Assembly (NCBI GenBank): GCA_002483135.1
Contig: DLHI01000036.1
Span: 62,001-126,000 of the forward strand
Length of the DNA stretch: 64,000 bases
Source: Hyphomonadaceae bacterium UBA7672
GTDB taxonomy: Bacteria; Pseudomonadota; Alphaproteobacteria; Caulobacterales; Hyphomonadaceae
Reading direction: 5' to 3'
The stretch's first letter is position 1. Each line of letters starts with the position of its first letter. Of the stretch, positions 53,480 to 61,917 are shown piece by piece. A program made the position numbers and the translations under genes. Below the pieces are notes generated by a model. It had not been told where the DNA came from, did no database searches, and saw nothing but the letters and a program-made list of their open reading frames with translations.

Positions 53480-54330
53480 AACGCCCTCTTCTGCTCTCCG
53501 CCTGCATCGCCACACTCATGCTCGCCTCACCCGCGCTGGCGCAACCATCACCCAAAGATGCCGCATCGATCTCCGCCAGCAATGAGTCCGCAACGCGTGG
53601 ACTCAGCGATGCATCGCTCGTCGGCGCCCTGCATGAGTTCGCCTACGAGCGCGGCGCCCTCTATGCGGTCCAGGCATCCCCACAACGGATCACCGACATC
53701 GCCCTCGAGCCCGGCGAGACCCTGCTGTCCGTCTCAGCGGGCGACACGACAAGATGGATCGTCGGCGACGCGCAGTCCGGCATCGCCGGCGACATCCAGT
53801 CCCACATCCTCGTCAAACCGAACGCCGCCAACCTTGCGACCAACCTCGTCATCATGACGGACCGGCGCGTCTACCACATCGACCTCAAGAGTACGTCCGG
53901 GGCTGCCATGGCGTCTGTCGCCTGGCGCTATCCGGTCGAGATGACACTGCCAAGCAGTCTCCCGCCTCCTCCACCGCCGCCTGCAGCCGCTTCTTCGGCA
54001 GCGCCGGGGTTCACGCCGGAGACGCTCAACCTTCGCTACCGGATCGATGGCGACAAGCCGGACTGGCGCCCGCTGTCGGCATTCGATGATGGCAAACAGG
54101 TCTATATCGAGATGCCGGACAATCTGATCGAGGCCCCGCCCCTGTCAGTGATTGGCGATGAAGGCCTTGAAGCCGTCAACTACCGGATCCGTGGCAAGTA
54201 CTACATCGTCGATCGCCTGTTCAAAAAGGCGGAACTCCGTCTTGGCTCCGGCTGGACCCAGAAGAAGGTCGTCATCATCCGCCAGACGCCGATCGCCACC
54301 GTGAACACAAACGGAGGCCCCAATGGCTGA
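53476..54330 (+). CDS. trbG: TrbG (VirB9 family)
   Basis: 284 residues with a signal peptide (to ALAQPS, about residue 22), an N-terminal VirB9 domain (GETLLSVSAGDTTRWIVGDA) and a C-terminal beta-sandwich ending in KKVVIIRQTPIATV. A proline stretch (SSLPPPPPPPAAAS) links the two. It is part of the outer-membrane core complex with TrbI. Overlaps trbI by eight bases. Confidence 0.94.
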   Translation: MKRPLLLSACIATLMLASPALAQPSPKDAASISASNESATRGLSDASLVGALHEFAYERGALYAVQASPQRITDIALEPGETLLSVSAGDTTRWIVGDAQSGIAGDIQSHILVKPNAANLATNLVIMTDRRVYHIDLKSTSGAAMASVAWRYPVEMTLPSSLPPPPPPPAAASSAAPGFTPETLNLRYRIDGDKPDWRPLSAFDDGKQVYIEMPDNLIEAPPLSVIGDEGLEAVNYRIRGKYYIVDRLFKKAELRLGSGWTQKKVVIIRQTPIATVNTNGGPNG

Positions 54331-55582
54331 TGGTCTCCCGCCCAATCCTGATGCTGGCGCCGACGAGCGGCCACCCAAGCCGCCCTCCAGCCCGACTGAA
54401 CCGCCCCAGCTTGATGCGATCCGCGTGAAGGGTCCTGGCGCACGCGGACTCAACAAGCCTGCGATCCTCACGGCGGCTGGTGGCGGCGTTGCGGTTGTAC
54501 TGTTGCTGGCGTCAGGCGCGTTCTCCAGCAATCCCTCCACAACGCCCGCGACCACCAAACCAATGATGTCTGATCCGGCGCGCCCGGAGATGGCGCAGGG
54601 CGCCATCAAATCCCTGCCCGCCGACTATGCGCAGGCAGCAGTGCTTGAGAAGCATCAGGCAGATCAGACGCCGGCGTCCTTCGATCAGGCGGGGCCGCCA
54701 CAGCTTGGTCCGCCCCTGCCGGGCGACATCGCAGCGTTTGCGCAGGCGCAGCAGGTGCCGGGAGAGATGCCGGCTTACGGCAATGACTGGAGCACGCCCG
54801 CAGCCTACGCGCCCCCAGGGGCGCCGGATCCTGCGGTGGTGGAAGCCGCTGCGGCGGATCGGGCGGGGATTTTCTTCGCGCTACGCGAGGAACCGCGCAA
54901 GGCCGATACAGCGGCACGACAACAGGTCGCCTATCAAGCACCGGCGCGCTCTCCCCTCACCGAAGTCGCGTCCCAGAATGACGATCAACCCGCAAGCAGC
55001 GCCAGAAACGGCCGCGTGCTGTTCCCTGGGACCGTCATCCCGGCAAGCCTGGTCACAGACCTGAACACTGAATCCCCCGGGCCGGTCATCGCCCAGGTGA
55101 CGCAGACCATCTACGACAGCGCGACCGGGCGCATTGCTCTCATCCCGCAGGGCGCGCGGCTGATGGGCGAGTACAGATCCTCAAGCCGCTACGGCCAGAG
55201 CCGTGTCGCGATCATCTGGTCACGGTTGATCATGCCGAATGGCGATGAAATCGTGCTTGATGAAGTAGCGGCCGATCCCTCCGGCGCAGCTGGGGTCAAA
55301 GGCGAGGTCGATAATCATTGGGGCGATGTGTTCGGATCGGCTACGCTCGGGACACTGATCAATATCGGCGTCGCGACTACGGAGGAGCCGCAGCTCACCT
55401 ATGGAGGCATTGGCGCAATCTCGCGCGATCCGGTTGATGCAGCTATTGCGGACGGTGTCCAGAGAAGCGCGAGCGGCGTGACAAATCGGGTTGTTGATCG
55501 GGGGCTGGCGATACCGCCGACAATTCGTGTCGGCGCCGGGACGCGGATTTCCGTCACAACTTCGAGGACGATTGTGCTTTGA
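54323..55582 (+). CDS. trbI: TrbI (VirB10 family)
   Basis: 419 residues. A cytoplasmic Pro-rich start, one membrane helix (about 47-68), a long Pro/Ala-rich periplasmic linker, and the C-terminal VirB10 domain with LFPGTVIPASLVTDLNTESP, ARLMGEYRSSSRYGQSRVAI, and LDEVAADPSGAAGVKGEVDN. It spans both membranes and joins the ATPases to the outer core. It is the last trb gene; the small DUF2274 gene that often follows in related elements is not present. Confidence 0.95.
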   Translation: MADGLPPNPDAGADERPPKPPSSPTEPPQLDAIRVKGPGARGLNKPAILTAAGGGVAVVLLLASGAFSSNPSTTPATTKPMMSDPARPEMAQGAIKSLPADYAQAAVLEKHQADQTPASFDQAGPPQLGPPLPGDIAAFAQAQQVPGEMPAYGNDWSTPAAYAPPGAPDPAVVEAAAADRAGIFFALREEPRKADTAARQQVAYQAPARSPLTEVASQNDDQPASSARNGRVLFPGTVIPASLVTDLNTESPGPVIAQVTQTIYDSATGRIALIPQGARLMGEYRSSSRYGQSRVAIIWSRLIMPNGDEIVLDEVAADPSGAAGVKGEVDNHWGDVFGSATLGTLINIGVATTEEPQLTYGGIGAISRDPVDAAIADGVQRSASGVTNRVVDRGLAIPPTIRVGAGTRISVTTSRTIVL

Positions 55583-55600
55583 TCTGCGCCGACACTAGAA

Positions 55601-55625
55601 GGCCCGCAGGTTCAACCTGCGGGCC
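55601..55625. terminator. Hairpin between convergent trbI and HTH gene
   Basis: GGCCCGCAGGTT and its perfect complement AACCTGCGGGCC are separated by one base (effective loop TTCAA). It lies between two converging genes and probably ends transcription in both directions, though no T-run follows on the plus strand. Confidence 0.7.
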
Positions 55626-55661
55626 CTCCGGCGAAGCGGTCATGCCGAAATAGCAAATAAG

Positions 55662-56177
55662 CTAAGACACACCCCGACGATTGCTGCGGCGCTCTACCGA
55701 AGATGCGCGTGTTTTGTTTTCTTCGGACACCTTGGCCTCTTCAGCGGCGATCACCGCCAGCTTCTGCACAAGGCCCGATAGGTCGTATTCGTTGCTGGTT
55801 TGGCCACGATGCGCTTCGAAACGTACAATGCGGCGGATCAGGCCCGAATCCTCAAGCGCCTTCAGGTAGCGCTGCACGGTCTTGGGGCTCTTATCCATGC
55901 GTGCCGCGATCGTCGCCTTGGCGGGATAAGGGTTATTGTCGGGCTCCCACCAATGATAGACGAGGTGTAGCAGTGCGTTGAAATGCTCAGGCTCGAGGCC
56001 CAGGCGGTGCTGGGCTCGGATCATAACTGCCGGCAGCATTGTGTAGCCGCGCCCGGCAACGAGCTTGCCCCAACGGGCTTCAAAGCGTCGTTGATCGGCT
56101 TTTGAGGCCTTGGTCTTAGGGAAGGCAATTACCTCTGCATCGGTCGGGGTCGAGGGATTTGATGGTGTTTCGGTCAT
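55662..56177 (-). CDS. Winged-helix DNA-binding protein
   Basis: About 171 residues from the ATG at 56177 (MTETPSNPSTP); a longer frame starts at 56240 but adds 21 residues without support. The HTH_36-like winged helix reads PYPAKATIAARMDKSPKTVQ and RYLKALEDSGLIRRIVR (about 75-125). Similar proteins are common on alphaproteobacterial plasmids and are annotated only as helix-turn-helix proteins. It might regulate copy number or nearby cargo. It stands alone on the minus strand, with an unusual palindrome-rich gap upstream. Confidence 0.75.
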   Translation of the reverse strand: MTETPSNPSTPTDAEVIAFPKTKASKADQRRFEARWGKLVAGRGYTMLPAVMIRAQHRLGLEPEHFNALLHLVYHWWEPDNNPYPAKATIAARMDKSPKTVQRYLKALEDSGLIRRIVRFEAHRGQTSNEYDLSGLVQKLAVIAAEEAKVSEENKTRASSVERRSNRRGVS

Positions 56178-56503
56178 GGGATACGAATACGCCCCGAAAT
56201 CGTTATATTCAAGGCTACTACGGACCAACCCCATGGTCAATCTTGGGGCAGGCCCCGGATCAGATATGATCCTCCCGCCCTGGACGCCAGCGACCCCCTA
56301 AGTAGGCTCATCGCCATACATCATCATGTGTCCAGCATCATAGTATCACGGGGGCCCTACCCATTTATGACCCGGGGGTGGGTTGACTATTAGCCCCCGG
56401 GGGCCTAACTACAGCATCGAGACGCGGCCCCTAGCGGAGCTGCCCTCGTTCCGAGGCCCACGCGAGAGCGTGGGCTTTCGTGTATCTGGGGGGAGGACTT
56501 TCG
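56178..56503. promoter_or_regulatory. Palindrome-rich intergenic leader before DUF3800 gene
   Basis: No gene is seen. The stretch 56350-56410 is rich in runs of C and G, with the perfect 12-bp palindrome GCCCCCGGGGGC at 56393-56404 and a related CCCGGGGGT at 56371. A very stable hairpin follows at 56456-56475. It probably carries operators for the divergent HTH gene and a structured leader for the DUF3800 gene. A replication or transfer origin is possible, but no iterons were recognised. Confidence 0.45.
56456..56475 (+). terminator. GAGA-loop hairpin upstream of DUF3800 gene
   Basis: GCCCACGC and GCGTGGGC pair perfectly around a GAGA tetraloop and are followed by TTTC. It ends 28 bases before the chosen start of the next gene. 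It may be a terminator that shields that gene or an attenuator within its leader. Confidence 0.6.
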
Positions 56504-57358
56504 TTGCTGTACTTCGCCTACCTGGATGAGTTCGGCCATATCGGGCCTTACATCGCCCGCGACGATCCCAAGCATAATGACAGCCCCGTTTTTGGCCTCG
56601 GCGGGATGATCCTCCCTTATGATGAGGTGCGACACTTCTCGACCTGGTTCTACCAGCTAAAATGCAGGCTGCTTGAATGGGAGATCAAACAGTCCGGCGA
56701 ACACCCAGCCGCTTGGGAGAAAAAAGGCTCGGCGCTTTATACGACGGCCAACGTCAAGAAGTACCAACAGGTCCGAGCCGCGACCAACCGGTTGCTAAAT
56801 CAGATCCGGAAAATTCGCGGACATGTGTTTTATGTCGGCCTACAGAAGAACAAGCCGGTGGATCAGTCGAACCCTCAAGGGCTTTATCTGACGGTGCTGG
56901 CTGAAGCGATGAAGCGCCTCAATCAGTACGCCGACGAGCGCGATGCCGGCATAATCATCGTCATGGACCAGCATCAGGATCGCGAAGCAATTCTCACACG
57001 CGCTAGCCAAGCCATGTACGGCGGACCGACTCCTAGAAGGCGGATCATTGAGCCGCCATTCCAGGTTGAAAGCGAACGCTTCCAAACCTGCCAGTGTGCT
57101 GACTGGCTTTGCGGGCTGATCGGCCGTGTAGGAGCCTATCAAGCGCGCCCGGACGAATACAGCGAGATGATCTGGACACAGACCTACTTTCAAGATCGGC
57201 TCGACGCTGCTGCCACACGGAGCTCGATACGCCTGCAGACGGCCACGGCTGCTGTTGAAAACCCCGAAGCACTCCCAGAGGTCGTAGATGCTGGGGTTGC
57301 GCCGGCCGATGGGGCAAAGTCATTGGCGAATGACCAGCAGCCAAGAGATGAACCGTAG
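56504..57358 (+). CDS. DUF3800 domain protein
   Basis: 284 residues. The TTG at 56504 is chosen because a strong GGGGAGGA site (56489-56496) lies about seven bases before it, and the family starts at YFAYLDEFG (conserved Asp near the N-terminus); an upstream GTG at 56480 would lie before that site. DUF3800 traits: LYFAYLDEFGHIGPYI, SPVFGLGGMILP, VFYVGLQK, IIIVMDQHQDR and a C-terminal CQCADWLCGLIG. The fold is thought to be RNase H-like with acidic residues; members turn up on phages, mobile elements and in defence loci. Function not established. It faces the Argonaute gene tail to tail. Confidence 0.82.
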   Translation: MLYFAYLDEFGHIGPYIARDDPKHNDSPVFGLGGMILPYDEVRHFSTWFYQLKCRLLEWEIKQSGEHPAAWEKKGSALYTTANVKKYQQVRAATNRLLNQIRKIRGHVFYVGLQKNKPVDQSNPQGLYLTVLAEAMKRLNQYADERDAGIIIVMDQHQDREAILTRASQAMYGGPTPRRRIIEPPFQVESERFQTCQCADWLCGLIGRVGAYQARPDEYSEMIWTQTYFQDRLDAAATRSSIRLQTATAAVENPEALPEVVDAGVAPADGAKSLANDQQPRDEP

Positions 57359-57443
57359 GTTGTAAAATGAGAGATCCCAGCGCTTCGAACTAATAGAGTC
57401 GCGATCAACTCGCACGGCGCAAGCGCCGGATTGAGTGATCCAA

Positions 57444-58877
57444 TCACATGAAGAAGCGAACCTGATACGGCGAGCTGCCGAGGATCGGCATCCGTTTGAC
57501 CACGCGCGCCAACACACGGGCAAAGCTCATCGTCACGGGCGAAGGGTCATAGAGCGAGTCATTGTTCCAGTTCATCTTGGAGAGGGCCAGGGCCGAGCGC
57601 GCATTGTCGTCCCACGGCCCGTGGCCGGCGTGCCGAACGAGCCGGATGGGCCGCGGCGTCCCCTTTTTGCCCTGGAAGTACGTATTTGAACTGTCGATTC
57701 CGCGCACGGCGCCATGCAGCCACAGCAGGCTGTCACGGGGGCCGATCTCCAGAAGCGTTCCGCGTTCGACGGGGTATCGTGCAGCGACGGCCTTCGCGCC
57801 CGCCGCTGTGCTGGCCGACTGATCCATTTTTACCGCCCTCCACGGCACATCATCGACGATCTGGAGGAGATCGACGGACTCGCACAGGTGCAGGGCTTCC
57901 ATGCACCCCTCGATTTCGTCTTGTTTGAACTCCGTCGATTTGTGAACGACCATCCGCAAGGGTGACCTGCCTGCATGACGCCTGCGATAGAGGTCGAGCG
58001 AGCGCGTCATGACGCGGAACATCTCGGAGCGTGACAGATAAGGGTTGTCGCGAAGGACTTCGACCTCGCGCGCATCGTAGGCCACGAACTCGAGGCCCGA
58101 ACCGTCGGCGTCAAACACCTGGCTGCAGCAGGTAACGAAGCGCGCGCCCTGTGCCGATGTTTGCGCCCGCACGGCATAAGATATTCCGATATAGGCCGTC
58201 TCCGGGTCGGCCTCAGCTAGCTTCCATGGGACGCCGCCAGCCTTGGCGTAGAGTGCAAGTCCGATACGCCACATGACGCTTGCCCGGCAACTATACGCCA
58301 CTGCCCTGTCTTCACGAATGATCTGCAACGGGATGGCTCGCGTGGCAGTGACCGCCTTGAGATGGTCGTGGAGATCGAAGTCATCGAGCTCCGTCCCCCA
58401 GAACCCGCGGCTCCAGCGCGTGGGCAGGTAGACGAACACCACATCGTATTCGGAGCGCCGCGCCTGCAGGTTCTGCAGCTCTCGCAACAGACGGTCTGAC
58501 AGCGTAACATGCGGCGCGTTCGACTTCTCGAACTCGGCCTCGAACTCCTTGTCGAGTTCGACCCTGCAGGCCTCGCTGGCCGGCACAACCTGCACTTTGA
58601 AAACACTCTCGAAGCCGGGCCAATCGGGAAGGTACTCCCTCCTCTCCTTGGGCGTCTGCTTCTCCTTCAGCTCGCGCAAGAAGCCGTTCAGCCTTTTGCT
58701 CTCGCAGAACGGCGCGATCGTCGCGATGCGGATGGGCGACGGCACGAGCTGGCGGGAGTACGGCCCGAACTCGATCAGGCCCTCCAGCGGATGGATATGA
58801 ACATCGGACGCCCTTTCAGCGTGAAATGACAGCCGGGGTTCTGGAAGCTTGATGTGACGAGACAGAGAAGACGTCAT
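57444..58877 (-). CDS. Short prokaryotic Argonaute (MID-PIWI)
   Basis: 477 residues, the size of short pAgos, which have only MID and PIWI domains. The MID pocket for the 5'-phosphate of the guide is visible as LHDHLKAVTATRAIPLQIIR with Lys174 and Gln185, and the conserved Lys in ALYAKAGGVPWKL (Lys211). The PIWI domain starts at AYIGISYAVRA: where active enzymes have Asp, there is Ser233, so the nuclease is inactive, as in all short pAgos. The C-terminus is SPYQVRFFM, the usual short aromatic end. It overlaps the SIR2-APAZ gene by four bases (ATGA). The pair is expected to use guide RNA to sense invading DNA. Confidence 0.9.
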   Translation of the reverse strand: MTSSLSRHIKLPEPRLSFHAERASDVHIHPLEGLIEFGPYSRQLVPSPIRIATIAPFCESKRLNGFLRELKEKQTPKERREYLPDWPGFESVFKVQVVPASEACRVELDKEFEAEFEKSNAPHVTLSDRLLRELQNLQARRSEYDVVFVYLPTRWSRGFWGTELDDFDLHDHLKAVTATRAIPLQIIREDRAVAYSCRASVMWRIGLALYAKAGGVPWKLAEADPETAYIGISYAVRAQTSAQGARFVTCCSQVFDADGSGLEFVAYDAREVEVLRDNPYLSRSEMFRVMTRSLDLYRRRHAGRSPLRMVVHKSTEFKQDEIEGCMEALHLCESVDLLQIVDDVPWRAVKMDQSASTAAGAKAVAARYPVERGTLLEIGPRDSLLWLHGAVRGIDSSNTYFQGKKGTPRPIRLVRHAGHGPWDDNARSALALSKMNWNNDSLYDPSPVTMSFARVLARVVKRMPILGSSPYQVRFFM

Positions 58878-60604
58878 GGGCTGAGCCGTCCTGAGAATGC
58901 GTTTTCCGGGCTGAGAACGAACACAGCGTCGACACCGGTTGTGAGATTGAGGGCGCGCAGGTTCGCGCCTGAAGCGGCAAGGAAGGTCGACCAGAAGTTG
59001 ATGAGCCCGTTGGCCTTCTCGTTGTACCGATTGAAGGTCTTCTCCTTGAAGAACGCGGCCGCCGCAGCCCGGTTTTCCTCAGTGATGTCCAGCCCGATCG
59101 GGCGCGGATCGATCACCAGCCACAGTCTCTCGTCTGCCCACTCCAGCTGGAGCATGACGCCTTCGCGCCAGGATAGGTTGGCCGGCGCCGACAATCTGCC
59201 GCCCAGCGGGCCGGCGACCTCGCGTAGCTGCTTCAGCTTGGCGTCATCCGGATTGCGGGGATAAAGAATGTCCCTGCTCCGCCGGTGCAGCACCTCGAGC
59301 CCGTGATGCCTTGCGAGCGCCCGCGACAGGGCGCTCTTGAGCAGCCCCCTCTCCTGGGAGTCGTACCGCAGCCGGCGCGGCTCGATGGAATGAAGATCGA
59401 TTGTGCGAACGTTGAACGCGCCAAAGGCGCGCCTGACATTGGCCTCTGTACCGAAGGCGAGGACCCCGCGCCGTGAGCGCGTCGCAAGAACATCCACGCC
59501 GGCGGCCGCGATCGCTGCTGTCACGTCGGCATGCCCGCCAATGTCACAGTCGATGCGAAGACAGCTGACGGGCGTGGTCACAACCGGGACGGCATTCAGG
59601 CGAAGGACAGGATAGGTCGACTTTCCCGTTGGCTTCGGGGACGGGCTCCAGATCGACCGTTCAGCGCCAAACTTGTCCAGTTCGGTCGTGTCGAGGTCAG
59701 GCAGGATCCGGACAAGATCCCGCAGCGCCTCATCGAAATTCTCGACCCGGACGAGCCCGTTTTCCATGCCGGCAGCTGCGGCTTGCGTCAGCAGATCCTG
59801 CACGGCGGCCGGCGGATCTTCCTCGCCGCGATGCAGCCAGAACAATCCTGCGGGGAAACTGCCGGCCTGGCGCACGGCTTCGCGCAATGTGTCCATGATC
59901 GAGTCGTCGCGACCACTGTACCCCGCGACCACCAGACCGAAGCGCTTTGCGGCTTCGACCAGGCTTTGCCGGAGCTTCACGTCCTGGGTGAGAAGTTCGT
60001 CGGACGTGTTCTTCAGCCGCCTAGACCTGAAGTCGCCGTGCAGCTTCATTTCGATCGGCCATTGCCCCTGTACGATGGCTTCGAGCCCAACATCCGGAGC
60101 ATCGAGCGCCGCGGTGGTAAGATTTTTCGTGCTGCCGTAGATGCGCGCGCAGGCGTCAGCGATGAGCGTGTCGAAGTTTGTCGTCCAGACCAGGTTGAGG
60201 CGCCTGGCGCGCATCAATGTCGCCATGGCGAGGTGGCCATAGGACGGCTTCCCCCGGGAGATTTTGGCGTCGATGTAGGTGCGGCGATCCCGCTCATTCG
60301 GGTATGCGGCCTCGAACAGAGCGGCATACTCATCGACATGTCCGGGGGCGGGATAGTTCCCGTTGGCCTCAATGAAACTCTGAAGTTGAGCTCTCACAGC
60401 GGGATTGGTCAGATCACGGACGGTCTCAGGGGCGACCCGGCGTTGCGTGATGTAGAGCTGCTGCTTGAAATCCCAAATCATATCTCCGGCGGTAGGAATT
60501 CCAGCAGACGCAGATGCGCCAGCGCCCAGCAGCCACATGAGCTTGTCACCCCGCATTGCAAAGCGACGAGCAAAATCATCTGCTGTAACTTCCGGGAAGC
60601 TCAT
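58874..60604 (-). CDS. SIR2-APAZ effector protein of a SPARSA-type system
   Basis: 576 residues. The N-terminal SIR2 NADase domain (about 1-285) shows LLGAGASASAGIPTAG (27-42), TTNFD (141-145, with catalytic Asn143) and KLHGDF (His189), plus the nucleotide-binding VVAGYSGRDDSIM. The C-terminal part (about 300-576) is the APAZ region that stands in for the N/L1/L2 parts of long Argonautes and pairs with the short pAgo. In described SPARSA systems, guide-directed recognition of plasmid or phage DNA switches on NAD+ destruction and cell death. Co-operonic with the Argonaute and transcribed first. Confidence 0.92.
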   Translation of the reverse strand: MSFPEVTADDFARRFAMRGDKLMWLLGAGASASAGIPTAGDMIWDFKQQLYITQRRVAPETVRDLTNPAVRAQLQSFIEANGNYPAPGHVDEYAALFEAAYPNERDRRTYIDAKISRGKPSYGHLAMATLMRARRLNLVWTTNFDTLIADACARIYGSTKNLTTAALDAPDVGLEAIVQGQWPIEMKLHGDFRSRRLKNTSDELLTQDVKLRQSLVEAAKRFGLVVAGYSGRDDSIMDTLREAVRQAGSFPAGLFWLHRGEEDPPAAVQDLLTQAAAAGMENGLVRVENFDEALRDLVRILPDLDTTELDKFGAERSIWSPSPKPTGKSTYPVLRLNAVPVVTTPVSCLRIDCDIGGHADVTAAIAAAGVDVLATRSRRGVLAFGTEANVRRAFGAFNVRTIDLHSIEPRRLRYDSQERGLLKSALSRALARHHGLEVLHRRSRDILYPRNPDDAKLKQLREVAGPLGGRLSAPANLSWREGVMLQLEWADERLWLVIDPRPIGLDITEENRAAAAAFFKEKTFNRYNEKANGLINFWSTFLAASGANLRALNLTTGVDAVFVLSPENAFSGRLSP

Positions 60605-60991
60605 TGAGACTTTCCAAGATCATTGCGCTGCAGAAGCGTTGAACGATTCAAACCTACGCACAACCCACGGACACTAATGAGCGTGCTCATGGGTGTGGGT
60701 ATCGTCCAAGGAGTTGGTGGATTATGTGTCTTTGGCGGGCATGCAGGCGCACGTGATGCTGATGATGGCGCGTCTAAGGACTTGTGCTGGGCCGCCTCTT
60801 CGGTGCGATTTTGCTCGGACCTGCCGAGTGGCCTGCCGAAACTTACGAGGATTGGCACGGCAGAGCAGCGCTGGCGATCGCACCGAGCCCCGGCATGTCA
60901 CCGGCACAGAAGAAGGTCATCGGGCGCGACTAAACGAGATACGCTGTGTTCTGGCTAGGCAGGCTGTGTCGTTAAAATAAGGTCGAAGCCG
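60605..60991. promoter_or_regulatory. Gap upstream of the SIR2-APAZ operon
   Basis: 387 bases between the SIR2-APAZ start and the end of the zinc-binding-like gene. It should hold the promoter for the SIR2/Argonaute pair; no clear hexamers were picked out. It also holds a possible 49-codon gene on the plus strand (60784-60933). Longer open frames on both strands here look non-coding. Confidence 0.4.
60784..60933 (+). CDS. Possible small protein, 49 residues
   Basis: GTG start preceded by AAGGA, encoding LGRLFGAILLGPAEWPAETY followed by EDWHGRAALAIAPSPGMSPA and QKKVIGRD. The composition is protein-like, with a hydrophobic start and an amphipathic rest. No homolog comes to mind; it could be a fragment of a lost gene. 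The spacing of the ribosome binding site is short. Confidence 0.3.
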   Translation: MLGRLFGAILLGPAEWPAETYEDWHGRAALAIAPSPGMSPAQKKVIGRD

Positions 60992-61381
60992 TCACGCACC
61001 CACAGAGTGGAGCGGCGCGACTGGTACATCGCCGGACGTCCAATCATCGAGCGTAACGAACTCGTGAAATGTGCAGCCGGCGACTGGGCAGACGACGCTT
61101 GGATGCGCGCGACCGGTGGATTCGATGGAATGCCCGCGCAGTGTCAGGCCGTGTCCATTGGGGCAAGTCATCTGTGCTTTGAAGCGGGCAACCGTTGAGG
61201 GATGGCAAGGCGACCAATGACCGGCGGGCGGCTCGCCTGGCCCGGTGTAGCGCGGGATATGTTTGACTCTGTACTTGCGCTCAACCGGAGGAGCGGGCGA
61301 CAAAGCGGGCGGGCGATCTGATCGGGCGAACGATCGCCAGACGTTCCTGCAAAACGCAGCAAAGTCCGAAAGCAGTTTCAT
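60992..61381 (-). CDS. Small protein with putative zinc-binding motif
   Basis: 129 residues, no known family recognised. The C-terminal half has CPNGHGLTLRGHS and VVCPVAGCTFHEF, a set of Cys and His like a zinc ribbon. The N-terminal part is basic and Pro-rich. Its ATG overlaps the stop of the ImmA gene (ATGA), so it forms a three-gene operon with the XRE regulator and the metallopeptidase. It may be a partner or a substrate of the peptidase; unknown. Confidence 0.65.
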   Translation of the reverse strand: MKLLSDFAAFCRNVWRSFARSDRPPALSPAPPVERKYRVKHIPRYTGPGEPPAGHWSPCHPSTVARFKAQMTCPNGHGLTLRGHSIESTGRAHPSVVCPVAGCTFHEFVTLDDWTSGDVPVAPLHSVGA

Positions 61382-61917
61382 CTGCCGCGATCCAGAGCAA
61401 ACACGTTCATGAGACGGAAAGTCATAGCCTGGACGCTGACTCCATATCGTTTGGCGAGCTCACCAATCTTGATCTCATCATCGATGTCGAGCGTCTCACC
61501 TTGAAGGTCACGGATCAAGAAGGCCATCGGCATCAGGAGCGCGGCCGCGAAGGCGTTCGCCTCGATCTCTTCAACGTCCTCGGCTTTAGACGATAGTGAC
61601 GACCGCAGATTCACGCGAAAATGCTTGTCGACATGAACTTCGTCCCCATCATGCAACAAAAGATGTCCGACTTCGTGGGCGATGGTGAAGCGCTGGCGTT
61701 GAAGGGCCTGTTTGTTGTCAACGCCGATAACGACGGAGCCCTTCTTGCGAATAAGCAGACCCGAAACCTCATCATTGAAGTTGCGGTAGACAACCTCCGC
61801 GCCAACGGCAGCGGCGATCTTTTCGACTGGAACTGGAGCCTTTTTGACATTCGCAGCGGTCAATAGCCGATCGACTTCGGCATTGATCTTTGTGTAGCGC
61901 GGACGGACCGGCTTCAT
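61378..61917 (-). CDS. ImmA/IrrE-family metallopeptidase
   Basis: 179 residues with the zinc-peptidase motif HEVGH in FTIAHEVGHLLLHDGD (about 83-98) and a downstream EEIEANAFAAALLMP helix carrying the third ligand. Members such as ImmA of ICEBs1 and IrrE/DdrO-type peptidases cleave a partner XRE repressor and so switch on mobile-element or stress genes. Here the partner would be the XRE protein encoded just upstream with a four-base overlap (ATGA). Confidence 0.9.
   Translation of the reverse strand: MKPVRPRYTKINAEVDRLLTAANVKKAPVPVEKIAAAVGAEVVYRNFNDEVSGLLIRKKGSVVIGVDNKQALQRQRFTIAHEVGHLLLHDGDEVHVDKHFRVNLRSSLSSKAEDVEEIEANAFAAALLMPMAFLIRDLQGETLDIDDEIKIGELAKRYGVSVQAMTFRLMNVFALDRGR

Noticed and set aside
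56350..56410. C/G-rich palindromes considered as a CRISPR or iteron array
   Set aside because: Too few and unevenly spaced; no repeat-spacer pattern.
60601..60980. Open frames of 85-111 codons on both strands upstream of SIR2-APAZ
   Set aside because: Sequence composition looks non-coding and they overlap the probable promoter; only the 49-codon frame at 60784 looks protein-like.
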